Of a stretch of 64,000 nucleotides of DNA, positions 1-11,575 are shown piece after piece; the stretch's first letter is position 1; each line of letters opens with the position of its first letter. The notes beneath the pieces are model-generated. The model was not told the DNA's origin and did not search any database. It was given only the letters and a program-made list of their open reading frames with translations. The DNA comes from Malus domestica (lineage: Eukaryota > Streptophyta > Magnoliopsida > Rosales > Rosaceae). The DNA lies in contig NC_091675.1 in assembly GCF_042453785.1 (NCBI RefSeq), forward strand, positions 3,980,501 through 4,044,500, read 5' to 3'. A program made the position numbers and the translations under genes.

Positions 1-50
1 GATATGTTGTTGGCCTTGAAGTTGTCATTTGGCTCACTCGTGTTTTGCAG

Positions 51-128
51 GGGATGGAGGAACTGGTATTACCAAGCTTTGGAGAACGTTTTCTTTCTGA
101 AAAGCTTCAGGTTCATGCATGGATATGA
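51..128 (+). pseudogene. Possible last exon of a cysteine synthase-like gene (partial)
   Basis: A pyrimidine-rich stretch ending TTTTGCAG at 43-50 looks like a splice acceptor. The frame from 51 is open to TGA at 126-128 and reads about 25 residues including LPSFGERFLS. That resembles the FPSFGERYLS segment encoded near the 3' end of O-acetylserine(thiol)lyase genes. The residues after it diverge from the usual C-terminus. Upstream exons lie outside the window, so I cannot tell a real gene end from a relic. A short chance match remains possible. Confidence 0.3.
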
Positions 129-188
129 AAGCTGCTAAATTTAAAACCAACAAACCGCAAGCTTAAATCTATTGGTAGTAAAAATTTG

Positions 189-632
189 GATAAATTATAA
201 AAAACTACCTCAACTATTGGTGTCATGACATTTTCATACCTCATCTTTTAAAATTGACAATGTCATACCTCATCTTACGAATTTGTGTCAATATCAGACC
301 TCCGTCAGTTTTTCAATTAATTTTTCTATTAAATGTTGACATGAACAGAGACGATAACCATTTTTCATTAAAAATTTAATAAAATATTATTAAAAACTAA
401 AAAAAAATCATTTAATATTAAAAATAAAATAAAAAAGAAACCCTCAGTTCTTCCCTTCCCCCTTCTTCTCTCTTTCTTCTCCTCCATCATCTTCTTCCCC
501 CTTTTTCTCTCTCTCTTCTCCCTCTCTGCGCACCTACATCCCCAAAACCCAGAAACCTTACCACCCGTCCCTCCCCCCCCCCAACCTTCCTCCACCACCC
601 TCTTTCTCTCATTTCTCTCTCTCTCGCCTCTT

Positions 633-684
<52 letters not shown>

Positions 685-2326
685 GCACCTGCATCCCCAA
701 AATCCCAAAACCCAGAAAACCTTCCCACCTGTCCCCCCCCAACCTTCCTCCACCACCCCCTTCTCCCCACTTATCAAATCAGGCCCTGCATCCTCGATCT
801 TGTCCCAGACCCGACGGACCCGCTGCAAAAAAACAAAACAAAAAACAAAATCTGGGTTTTTCTCGTCGCCTCGCCGATCTTGTCCCAGGCCCGACGGACC
901 CGCTACAAAAAAAAAAACACAAAATCTGGGTTTTTTTGGTCCAAATTTTTTTTAAATAAAAAGGTGAAGAATGGACAAAGGAAGAAGGTGAAGAATGAAG
1001 GTGAAGGTGAGAGAGATAGGAAAGAGAGGTGAAGATGAGAGAGATAGGAAAGAGAGGTGAAGGTGAGAGAGATAGGAGAGAGAGAGAGAGATGGAACGCA
1101 GGGGAGAAAGGGAAGAAAGGGAGAGATGGGTTCAGAGCAATTCCACCCCAGTGGATTTTGCCTAGGACCCAGCACAAAAACAGGGCCAGCACCCTGTCAA
1201 CCAAGTCCACCCCTCATTTTGACTGGTACCCAGCCCGAGCTGGGCAATGGACCAGCCCAAAACAGATCGAGCAAGAAGCTGGGCAGTTTGCCTGGCGCGT
1301 GCGCTTCACGCAGGCACTGCCACGAGTAGCCGACAGGGCTATCAGCCCACTTGTGCTCCGGATCCCATCAGCGACGTGGCATGCTTATATCCGTTGGATT
1401 TCCAACGGCTAGTTTTTCTAGACCGTTGGATTTCCAACGGTAAAAAAAATTTAAATTTTACTTTTAAAATATACCGTCCGATCACAGATCAACGGTCCAT
1501 GTTAATTAACTAATTAAAATTTATTAAAACATACAGAAAAAATATTAAAAAATACATAAAATTTAAAAAAAAATTTATTTATTTTTTCTATAAATACCTA
1601 ACTCTCATCTTCCACCTTACACCACATTTCAATATTTTCTACACTTTCTACCAAAGCTTTCATATACTTTTTGTGTGAAAAAAAAATACCAAAAAACTTA
1701 TGGTTGAAGAATAAAGTGTATTTGATGAGTTTATGTAATTTCATTTTAGTGTGTTTTTTTTTTATAGTTTATTTGATGAGTATGTAATTTTATTTTAGTG
1801 TGTATTTTTTTTAAGTTTATTTGAAATTTTATCTGAAATTGGTTAAAAATCTTATCCGAAATAAACTTAAAAAAAAAAACACACCAAAAAAATGCGCTGG
1901 GTGCCAGCGCATTTTTTTAGGGGTGGAGATGCTTTGACCTATTACTGTTCACTTCAGTCTATTATTATTCATTTGAGTGGATAAATGCGCTGGGTGCTGG
2001 CGCAAAGTCCTTAGGGGTGGACTTGCTCTCAGATCAGTAAGGAGGAGAGAAAGGGAGAGAATTATTGGGGGTGGGTCCCATATGTTTTAAAATAAAAGTA
2101 TTAAAATAATTTATTAATATTTAATTAATATTTTTATCCACTTGGCTAGGAAGTGGATCCCGTCTTAAACCACGTCAACATTTAACAGAAAAATTAACAG
2201 AAAATTTGACGGAGGTCTGACATTGGCACAAATTCGTAAGATGAGGTATGACATTGTCACTTTTAAAAGATTGGGTATGAAAGTGTTGTTCAATCCATAA
2301 TTGAGATAGTTTTATGTAATTTATCC
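189..2326. mobile_element. Non-autonomous element with about 150-bp terminal inverted repeats (MULE-like)
   Basis: The first ~155 bp (starting GGATAAATTA) and the last ~155 bp are inverted copies at roughly 85-90% identity, including the shared phrase on both sides CATACCTCATCTTACGAATT. The flanks at 180-188 and 2327-2335 are similar but AT-rich, so a 9-bp target duplication is only tentative. The interior has a long CT microsatellite (about 638-682), a GA-rich tract (960-1100) and two short hairpins. I see no transposase. MULE assignment is from the long inverted repeats and possible 9-bp duplication. Confidence 0.6.
638..682. repeat. (CT)n microsatellite
   Basis: An uninterrupted CT dinucleotide run inside the inverted-repeat element. 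It creates the artificial Arg/Glu-rich reading frames on the minus strand around 368-828. Confidence 0.9.
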
Positions 2327-3407
2327 TAAAATTTTACACAGTCTTACAAAGTAATGATATGTAAGTAACATTAGCATACCTCCAACGAAGATTCTTCTTC
2401 ATGATCCATAGATATTGGAGCTTCCAGGGTCCTGAAAGAGTAATTTTCTGGAACGGTCATACAATAATCTTATTTAGCTTACCTCATCAGAAAAAGATAA
2501 GAGAAGCACATAAAAACCAGCGAATTGTGAAGTTACAGGATCCCATGTACGGAATAATGTCTTTGTCAATTGGGGAGCATTGATGAAAAAGATGGCATTC
2601 TTAATTTGAACACAGTGAATTTAAGGGCCGAAATTCTAATATTCTCTTCGTAAAAACAATCAATCATCTCCAGATGGCGAAGGGATGATCCACCAACAAT
2701 GTCGAAGTGGGGTGGACTCAAATAGACGTTGAAAGGATTTTAAACGACTTGGTTTAAGAGAGAGATTTTAGAGTTATGTAAAATTCTGCAAAGTCTATAT
2801 GGATTTGAAAGGATATAAAAATATAAAATAAAAAAAGACTCAAGATACAAACTTTCATGGATTTGAAAGGATTTTAGAAGACTCTTATACATAAATTTGA
2901 GGTAGTTTCTTTTTTGTTATCTCTGTCATGGCTGCATCAACCAATACCGTGCCCTCCTCGTGGAACCATAACTCCATTATAATCCACTGTCTACAAACCC
3001 ATCTTACACAGTAGGAGTGCAAAATGGATAGTAAAGCCTGATTGCTTCCATGAATATTTCCTTCAAATTCCAAGAAAAAACAGTGACTCCATTTCCTTCA
3101 CCCTTAAACCCAAAATTTCCCAGTTGATATGGACATCCACAGACCACTTTAGATTTTAAAGCAAAGTTTATTAATCCGTTTCAGAATTTAACTACTTCAG
3201 CTCCTCAAAGCAGAAGCAGTTTAAGCAGCAAGAATAGCAGGGTAACTACCACATTTCCCAGGCTGTTGTGGTTAAGTGATAGTAATAAAAGCCCAGTTCT
3301 GGGGTTCAAAATATGGTCAAAGTTCACCCGCCTCGGGTGGGAGGGGAAGAAGAAGATGAACAATCATCTTCTCCTTTAATTTGTCTATTGTTTCAATTTT
3401 GTTAGAC
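2327..3407. other. Non-coding stretch, no feature recognised
   Basis: AT-rich with short frames (2401-2583 plus, 2885-3073 minus) that match nothing I recognise and lack splice or codon-usage support. It could include intron or 3' flank of the gene whose end may lie at 51-128. Confidence 0.4.
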
Positions 3408-3415
3408 TTAATTTT

Positions 3416-3568
3416 AGGGAGTTTTAATCAATCACTTATAGTACTGTTCACTTTTAACGTTGATGACATTTTTACTGAAGTCATTCTTAGTACTATTCAC
3501 TTACAATATTTTTTTGTCATTTTAGTTAAAACTCAAAGTTTTCAAGCCTTTTTTTTATTAGTTTTCCT
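3416..3568. mobile_element. 153-bp MITE with 8-bp target duplication
   Basis: Begins AGGGAGTTTTAAT and ends TTAGTTTTCCT, imperfect inverted ends. TTAATTTT occurs directly before (3408-3415) and after (3569-3576). The same family recurs at 28029-28183, sharing the internal phrases ACTATTCACTT and AAAACTCAAAGTTTTCAA. Short, coding-free and repeated, as expected of a MITE; the 8-bp duplication would suit the hAT group. Confidence 0.7.
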
Positions 3569-3576
3569 TTAATTTT

Positions 3577-3699
3577 AGGGAATTGTTATTAGCACTCAAA
3601 AAATCTCATTCTACACTCCTTACAAATGTATTTTTCTTTCTAATTATGGAAAGTTTTGAGTGCCAAATAAGATTTTTGAAGTACTAATAACGATTCCCT
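3577..3699. mobile_element. 123-bp MITE abutting the previous one
   Basis: Starts AGGGAATTGTTATTAGCACT and ends with its near-inverse (AGTACTAATAACGATTCCCT), so the element is almost a single hairpin. AATTTT flanks both ends (3571-3576 and 3700-3705), but the sequence is AT-rich so the duplication length is uncertain. It sits immediately beside the MITE ending at 3568. Confidence 0.65.
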
Positions 3700-3705
3700 A
3701 ATTTT

Positions 3706-4522
3706 ATCCTTTTTATGTGCGGAAAGACTTGTCTAACTCTGTAGTTTTAATTGCATTCTAACGCTTTGTCTAATCTTTCTTGGCTTATTTTTAACTACCA
3801 TTCCTAAAATATATGTGGGATCAACACTCACTAAGACTATGTTACATGTGCAATAAATATGATTATAAATTTCATTATGTGTTAACATTCAACAATTAGA
3901 GAAAATTAAGTTTTAAAGGAAATTGAATAGATGAAAAAAAAAAAATTGATTAGCCTGACTCGTCCAAATCAAACCCACATAAGAAATTAATAGATCTAAA
4001 GCAATGGAGAGCAAATTTTGAGTTGTAAAGAGATAACTTTCAAGTTTCAAGGGGCAAACTGAGATCAAAATCGAGTTCCCTGTGGCAAAATGAAGTGACT
4101 TTTGAGTTTTAGAGAATAAAGTGATGACTTTTGAATTACAGGGACTAAAAAGAGATTAAAAAATCGAGTTCCAAGATGCGTGGCTAAAAATAAGTCATCT
4201 TTCTTCTAGCATATGGAATTTGGGGTCACTTAAAATTCAAGAAATGTAGTTGAGATTACTCAACACACTCATATTCCATTGCTGATTATTATATGATGAG
4301 TGAGTTGATGTATCCAATTATTGAAAGACACTTACATTAATCGAAAAATATTTGCATTTCTCTCTCTCATTTATCACCTGACATAGACACATGATAAGTT
4401 AGATAGAAATATTCCCAATTATGCTAAGTTTTTTTTCTTTTTCTAATTAAGACTTGATTGCTTAGCAAAATTGTTAGTTAATGTCATAAGTCATTAATTA
4501 AGATGAAAAACAATATAAGGAG
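3706..4522. other. AT-rich intergenic DNA
   Basis: I see no gene, RNA or clear repeat structure here. Confidence 0.4.
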
Positions 4523-4783
4523 TGTTGTAGGTCTATTTGATTGAACTGTATTTAGGACAGAGAGGGAGAGAGGCCAGCAGCAAGAGAGAGAAGAGAGATG
4601 TAATTCTGAGGTGTATTGTATCACCTCATTGTACCTTTATTTATAGTAGTAGGATAGGTTAAATCATTACCCTAATAAGATTACAACTCTAATAGGAATT
4701 TAACTACTAAAGTGAATATACAAAGATATTCCTATATACACTAGCATTTACACAATCACAATCCTAGCATTTACACAATCACA
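4523..4783 (-). mobile_element. LTR-like remnant, family copy 1
   Basis: On the minus strand this reads from GATTGTGATTGTGTAAATGC through a TATA motif (CTACTATAAATAAAGG) to CTACAACA, matching the plus-strand copy at 15788-16027. An LTR is suggested by the TG...CA-like ends and internal TATA box. A small internal duplication repeats CACAATCACAATCCTAGC near the end. I could not find matching target duplications, so the ends are approximate. Confidence 0.45.
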
Positions 4784-4873
4784 ATCCTAATACAGTAGGA
4801 CTGCAACATGGAGAATATATATTGACACAACAACCAATAGTTTTCTTGGAAAATGGGTATTCTAATTTAGGGT

Positions 4874-7800
4874 TTAGTTCTGTCGCTCACCACTTGGGGA
4901 GGAAGTTAACTCAATACCATATTCATGAGTACTACTGTCTTGGGTTACTTGACCATTGGGACTCAGATCACCACCATGCACGGAAGAATTATGAGTTCCC
5001 ACCAGCTCTTGATGAACAATGTGCGGTCCAGTGGGGTCGGGAGAGCTTGATGATGACCTTGGGGGACAGCTGCTGTTTGGTGAAGATTCAGCCGCAGCAA
5101 TACCATGATCACTATCTTGCAGCGTGCTCTTCCTAGAAATATCCGAAGTCAGGTCTTTTCCGTAATATACTCTTAATATTTCATGAATTCTTGTCCAAAA
5201 TGAGGCTTCTGTATCTGCGCGTGTAAAGATGTAGCTATGCTCATAGAGGAATATAGCTGTAAATACGAGGATTGCTAGTGATGAAACAACACCAGCAACG
5301 ATGAAGAGGCCCCAAAAGCTATCAAGACTAAGAGTGTTGGAACTTCTCACGGTGTCGGAGTTTGAACAACTTTCATTTTTCTTCAACCACTTATCTTCGA
5401 TGGCCATCATTTTATCTCCCTCGTGCACTACAGTGATTGCGGTTGAAAAATCACGCGTGAGAAGCGAACCTTTTTGAAAGACCTGCATGTAACCCAACGG
5501 AAAAAAAAATATCACACATCAGAAAACATGTACTAGTTAAGGGAGAGAAGCCCAGAAAGAGAACAAGTGGACTTACAAATGCAAAACCATCAGTTTTGAA
5601 TGTTTGCTCGACAATGGTATATTTTGAACAATAAGTTGAAACAAAAAGTTTCATGTAGGGCGTTTCATCAAAAGCAGCGGAAATACCTCCGTTTTCATTC
5701 CCGTCTCGAAGAAGTTTATCCAATTCTTCTCGAGAATAATAGGCCCTAAGTTTATCATCCTGAAATCCTACTTGCTTCAAAATCCCATAAACAAAAGAAT
5801 TTCGTCGGTAGCCAACCTTGTCCCCATTCTTAATGAGCGTGTTTATATCAGTGACGGTTGGTTGGAGCTGCTGGACTGTTAATATTGACGTTAAACTGGC
5901 AGTATAACTTTGCGTTAGTATGAGAACAACAAAGTACCAAACGATCACCACAAATCTAGCCAAGTTGCTCAACACTAGCTCCCCTGTTTCAAAATTTCAA
6001 AACAGATACGGCATTAACGAGTCGTCAAATAAACAATTGCTTTGCTTAGTTCATAAAGTGCATATCAATTGTTTCTACAGCATCAATGATCACTAAAGAA
6101 TGATTAACATGATGGGAACTTACGAGGTGCGAAAAACATGGTTGAGAAGGAGAACCAAAAGCTTGTGCCAATTTGGTGATGTGGAGGCCCCTGAAAGTCC
6201 TTGTTTTTTGGGTGTTCAAGAAACCAGACCACAAAACCAATGAAAATAAAAAAGCAGCAGCTGGTTACCCAAAGGTCCCAGGTCAAGGGCTTCAAGAACA
6301 CCCAGGTGTTTTTCGCACCATTGTTTCCTTTGACAGGCACAACCATTGATACCCCCGCTTCTCTGTACGGCAATGTAAAGTCAACATACAAGGATCTATT
6401 TGCTCTAATGGTAATATCTCCAACCACAGCATCATAGTTCTGTCAAGTAAAAGTGCTAATGTTTACATAATGTCGATAGAATAAACTGTAAAATAATAGG
6501 GGAAAAATGAAAGAAGCACTCGTAGAATAAGAGTTTTTACCCCGAGAGCTACTTGATAGACCATATCATTGTAACTTCCAGCTCTTTCACCATTAGGCTC
6601 CTCAAAGGGATAATACTCATAAGCAACTGAGTACGGCAATGCCTCTATTAAAGCGTTAAAGACATCTATGCAGTATCCACTGACATTAGTTGTGCCAGTT
6701 CTAGAATCATGTTTTACAGTTACAAATTCATAATACGCTATCTTCACCGGGATTAGAATTTTTAAGGTCCCGTTCTTACTACTCTGCCAACCCCTTGGAA
6801 CCAAGGTGGTGTCCCCAGGCCATATAATAGGTCCAAGATTGGATTTCGAAGTAGAATATCTGCTTGTATGTTTGTTCGATTTAATGTTTCTTACAAGTCC
6901 ATTTTTGGGTGTCCAATACCCAATCCCTCTTTCCCCATTGTCGTTCACATTAATAATCTGAAACGTTGATGATTTTAGTTGCCTATTAATAAGGCTGAAA
7001 TCTCCTGAAAGACCTCTGAATCTTGTACATGATAATTCTCGGACAAGTTCAGGACCACTTTGAGAGACCTCTAATCTCTCCAAACCAGTGGAATTGCCAG
7101 AATCGGTCATCTTCTGGGAGCGGAAGTTTGTTGTTCCAACCTTTTCAACTGTCATGGCTAGTGCGCAAGCAGCATCATAAGCCCACAATCCAAAAACATC
7201 CAATTTAACACTAGGGATAGCTGGATTGTCTTGTCGGAATTTTGTTTGCCATCTAGCTCTAAAACTTTCAAGCTCTTTTGTAATGGGAACATAAGTCTTT
7301 AAACCCAACACCCCTTTCATGTCATCTATGTCGACAGAAGGACTCGAGGACCTAAAACTGTTAGTCATCCCATTTGTCATTATCCAAACAAAGCCTTCAT
7401 CCATCATGCCAAAGTCTTTTGCTTTTGAGAAAAACCGAGAGCCAAGAAAAAGGGACATATGCACTATGAAGACCCTGGTTCGCATTGACATCAACTTGCG
7501 TAGCTCTGCAACAATTTCCTCATCCGTGGCAGTTGAAGGAATGAAACTCCAGTAGGGCACACGAGCACCAACTGCTTGCAAAGCAGTAGTCAGGTACGGT
7601 ATTACTCCCTTTCCGAACTCATTGTCAACGCTGATGGGCACTGTTTCAGTCCAACCAAAGGCTTGGATGATACTACTAATGGCTTTAACTTGAGATAAGT
7701 CATTCTGCGCAATTCGGAAAAAGTATGAACCCTGAAGAGAAGGGCTTGTTGCGGAAAATGATATTATGGGCACCTGAGCTTTATCTCCAAGCTCAATTAC

Positions 7801-10404
7801 AAAGCTGGCTTGCATTGATGATTCTAACCCTATGATGGCTTGCACCTTCTCATTTTTTATCAAGTCTAGAGCTGTTTCAAAGGTTAAAAATAGAAATTAA
7901 TTAAACTCTGATGTAACTTCAGCTAGAAATAAGCATTTCTAGAAAATTATAATGGTTGATCATGATACAAATCCAACCCAACCAGATCCGAACAAACTTG
8001 GTTCTACCCAACTAAGCCTAACTGACTAGGGTCACTTGGATGAGCCGCGTTGGAGCAATTTCAGCAAACAAAAAAAAATATGTGAATTGAAAAAGAACAA
8101 GAACAGCACGCACATGTTAGTTAACAAAACTTGAAATTTGATAGCATATATATAAAAAAGAAGTATTATAACTGTGAAACCCCACCCCCAATTTTAAAAA
8201 TTGTTTTGGATCTTAATGTGTGTGCCCGTGAAGCCCACGTGTTTTAGTTTTGTCCCCTGGGGCCCAATTCCATTTCCCTCTCTTTCTTCCCTTTCCCGTG
8301 CACCTTACACCTCTCTCTCTCTCTCTCTCTCCCTCCCTCCTTCCCCTGAATCTTTCTCGGAACTCTCACTCTCTTTTACCTTTTCACCCTTTATCTCTCT
8401 CTCGAACCTCTCCCTCTCACTCCCTTTCCCAATCGAATTCACGCACACCCAAGCCACCACGACTACGGCGCAACACCACTAGCAGCTTCGTGGACTTTCT
8501 CTCACTCTCCCTCACCTCTGTGGAGTTCGGTGAAGCCCATAAACCCAGGAAAACCCTCGGCGCACCCGTGACCCTTGAACCCAGATTTCAGGCCATCTTC
8601 GTCATTTTCACGGCAAACCAAAGGTAAGGATCTTTCCTTTTTGTCTCTACCTTTGATTTCCTAGTCAGATTGTAGAGTATAGAGGAGTTTTGTCGTCGAC
8701 CGGAGCAAGGAAGGCTCCGACCTTCTTCCCCGGTGAGATACCAAACCCATGCCCTTTGGGCCGTTTAGCACTCAGGCCTTAGGCCCGTTAGACCCAAACC
8801 CCAGCCCGTTTTAATTATTTATTTTCTTTCAAAAATCCAAAAGCCTTTGGGCCTGGCATTCAAGCCCAAGCCCTTATTTGTGTAGCCTAGGGCCTTCGGC
8901 CTATTCATCCTAAACCCTAAACCATTCGGGCCTTAAACCCAAAACCTTAAAACCAGTTAACCCTTTAGGCCCAACCCGGTTTGACCCGACTCGTTGATCG
9001 ACCCAAACCCATTGACTTTGACCCGATCAACGCTGACCGTTGATCGTTGACTTTTCTGGTTTCGTCCTAAACCCTTCCTACTATTAAATCCGTTTATTAC
9101 TTCTGTTTCCCCAAATTCAATTGTTATAATATAGTTTTATTAATTGTACAATTTATGTATTTAGGTGCAATTACTAGCAGCAATTATGTTATTCCTATTT
9201 CGTACGGCTCATCTACGATGGAGTATCTGTTAGTGAACTCCTTCTAAAATGCATGTTTTAATAGTAGAAATTCATACATGAAAAACATGATTTAATGATT
9301 TCGTTTTATAAAACGTTTTATGAGATATTATGCTTACTTAGAATATTTTGGAATATCATATTTTCTATCGAACTCATGTTCTTTGTAAGATATCTGATGG
9401 ATGACGATATACTATTTAGAACATGTTTTTACACTTTTTTATAGTATAGATGATGGATAACTTTATACTATGAATATGTTTTTTAGATATATGTACCTAT
9501 GTTTAAAAAGACTATATTCAATGTTTTGTGCGTAGTTAGTGGTCACTGTTCTGCCTGTTTGGCAATGATATTTATATTGGCTTCGTGCCGGGCGTAGGTT
9601 GGGCTTGTTTGGCAATTGAAGGAAGTGTTCTAAATGGCATGTTTGGCAAATGAAGGGTTCTAATTGAATAGATACTAATACTGATACCACTAGTTAGCAT
9701 TATATACGAGATACGTTTTATGTTATGGCATGCTAGGGTTTTCAGAAAACCTATTACATATTAGACCATTGAGTTTTCATAAAACTTTGGGGTTAGTATG
9801 TTGATAACTGTTTTATTATATATGTATATCAACTTAGTCCACTCATGTTTGTTTTGCACCCCCTCAGAATTTAGATTTGAGGTATACGGTTGGGAATCAA
9901 CACCTTTAATATTGAGCAGAAGGTTGTGACAGATCACAGACATTTAGCATCTCCAAGTGAAAGTACCGAACCACACCAAATAACATGGAAGACCCCGACC
10001 ATTTGAACCAATTGGGAATCAACACCTTTAATATTTAATAGATAGTGAAACATATTTAAGAGAAGAAAAAATAACACACAAAAAAGAGAAGAGGTAGAGA
10101 AAGAACCTGCAGTAGCTGCAACAACAACATCTTCTGCAGAGTCCCTTTTGTGTAGGACCAGCCTGGTTTTGTAGCCTGCATGAGAGGCGTAGAAGTCGGC
10201 GAGGGCCATGTCAATGCAGCTCATCCCCATTTTCCCAAACCCGGTGTCCAAGTCAAGAACCACTCCCACATGTACTGGGATTAATGTTGTGTTTTGTGCC
10301 CCGACGAAGAAAATCCTAAAGAATATGAAGAAAAGAAAGACGAGTTTGATCATAGGGTTTTTTGTCATGTTTGAAAACTCTCTCTTGGAAGGTTTGGAAT
10401 TCAT
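4874..10404 (-). CDS. GLR: Glutamate receptor-like channel (GLR, clade II type), 5 exons
   Basis: Ligand-gated cation channel subunit of plant membranes, gated by amino acids. Exons on the minus strand: 10404-10107, 7871-6541, 6439-6124, 5983-5577, 5482-4874 (stop 4876-4874). All junctions are GT/AG and give one frame of 986 residues, normal for the family. Order: hydrophobic signal peptide (about residues 19-36), periplasmic-type amino-terminal ligand domain, glutamate-binding lobe with TIRANRSLYVDFTLPY, membrane segment M1, pore loop near SFSTMFFAPRE, M3 with the family motif SYTASLTSILTVQQ, second lobe, M4 (SFWGLFIVAGVV...), then a Ser/Pro-rich cytoplasmic tail. A TATAAATA lies only 30 bp before the first ATG, so Met13 (ATG at 10368) may be the used start. 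Intron 1 (2.2 kb) holds inserted repeat DNA. No stop or frameshift seen; orthology within clade II is not resolved. Confidence 0.93.
8173..9931 (+). mobile_element. LTR-like insertion inside GLR intron 1
   Basis: Most of the 2.2 kb first GLR intron is foreign-looking: it starts TGTGAAACCCC, has a CT-rich tract (8310-8420), proline/leucine-rich frames, repeated TGTTTGGCAA phrases (9550-9650) and a tail with AACTTAGTCCACTCATG, which I recall from Rosaceae LTR elements. I propose a solo LTR or LTR fragment. No matching target duplication was found, so both ends are approximate. Confidence 0.4.
8310..8340. repeat. CT-rich microsatellite in GLR intron 1
   Basis: Run of CT dinucleotides passing into CCCTCC repeats; part of the LTR-like insertion. 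Confidence 0.7.
9890..10035. repeat. 24-bp direct repeat in GLR intron 1
   Basis: TTGGGAATCAACACCTTTAA followed by TATT occurs at 9890-9913 and again at 10012-10035. The copies bracket about 100 bp near the 3' edge of the inserted DNA and may mark a rearranged insertion border. Confidence 0.7.
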
Positions 10405-10430
10405 GGCCCGGGGTGAGGGAGACTAGGAAA

Positions 10431-10440
10431 CTTATTTATA
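10431..10440 (-). promoter_or_regulatory. TATA box candidate of the GLR gene
   Basis: The minus strand reads TATAAATAAG here, ending about 27 bases before the first ATG (10404). That spacing would put the transcription start at or near this ATG, favouring translation from Met13 at 10368. Confidence 0.4.
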
Positions 10441-10635
10441 AGATGATAGTCAGTAGGATTTTTAATATAACAACAATCAATTTGAATATTCAAACGAAGA
10501 AGAAGTGTCCCCTACTGCTGACTCGCTGACTGCTGATGAGGAGGTATTTCAAAGAAATTTCCTATTCATTTCTAAGAAACAAGTTGGTATGGTTTTTCAT
10601 AATTCGAATACAAGAAAGAATTGAGTAAAGCAGTA

Positions 10636-10945
10636 TGGTAAAGAAGAAGAGTAAGATGAAGACAAGAAAAACAGGGTTGATCATAGAATTCTTGGTCATG
10701 TTCGTATGCTCCTTTGAATGGTTTGGAATAAATTGATGGTGTCGACCATAAGGAAGTTTCCTCTTACCACTGAGTCACTAGCTGTTGATCAAGAGGGAAT
10801 TTGAAGAAGCTTCATCCTCATTCTTAAGAAACAAGCGTGTATGGTTTTTCGTTTTGTATACAGGAAGAGATTTTCCTATTCATTCCTAAGAAACAAGCTG
10901 GTATGGTTTTTCATAATTCGAATACAAGAAAGAATTGAGTAAAGA
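10636..10945 (-). pseudogene. Broken tandem copy of the GLR 5' end, copy 2
   Basis: The minus strand from about 10736 reads a degenerate version of the GLR signal-peptide exon: MTKNSMIN followed by a hydrophobic run, against MTKNPMIK in the intact gene. The first ATG is lost (ATCAAT instead of ATGAAT). DNA upstream of it (10740-10945) matches the intact gene's upstream region (10500-10620), including GAATACAAGAAAGAATTGAG. It has no downstream exons. Confidence 0.7.
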
Positions 10946-11364
10946 ATTATCTACCTCAGAAGAAAAATAAGTAATGGTGGATACAGTGAGTCAAGACAGT
11001 TTTGCCACAGCTACATTGATCCATTCGTGTTGAAGAAATGGCATCCATCAGCGGATTTGAATTTGATTCAATGAACCTTCTTCTAAACTAAAGCAGGAGA
11101 CTTGGTTTATACTCTATACTCTAATGATGTTTTTATACTAAGTAGTTTTCTTGTACTTGTTTTTAAGATGGAAAATCAAGGTTGACATTCCACCACAAAA
11201 CCAATTGACAATATGAAGTACTCCAACTCCTTAAACTCCCGTGAATGGGTTTGCTTAACTTTCGACGTGGAACATTTCTTCACAAAGTAAATTAATGCAA
11301 CTTATGGGTTTTGCTCAAACAGTTATAATTGGCAAATGGTTAAATTTTTTGAAAGGTTTGACCA

Positions 11365-11575
11365 AACCTGGTAAAGAAGAAGAGTAAGATGAAGACAAGA
11401 AAAACAGGGTTGATCATAGAATTCTTGGTCATGTTCGTATGCTCTTTTGAATGGTTTGGAATAAATTGATGGTGTCGACCATAAGGAAGTTTCCCCTTAC
11501 CACTGAGTCACTAGCTGCTGATCAAGAGGGAATTCGAAGAAATTTCATCCTCATTCCTAAGAAACAAGCGTGTCT
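11365..11575 (-). pseudogene. Broken tandem copy of the GLR 5' end, copy 3
   Basis: Nearly identical to 10636-10850 over about 210 bp, including the degenerate signal-peptide exon and the upstream CACTGAGTCACTAGCTG. Like copy 2 it lacks the rest of the gene. It ends where a receptor-like protein fragment begins. Confidence 0.7.

Noticed and set aside
368..1175. Long Arg/Glu-rich and Ser/Leu/Pro-rich frames on both strands
   Set aside because: They are translations of CT/GA microsatellite and pyrimidine-rich DNA inside the inverted-repeat element; no start context, splice sites or recognisable domain.
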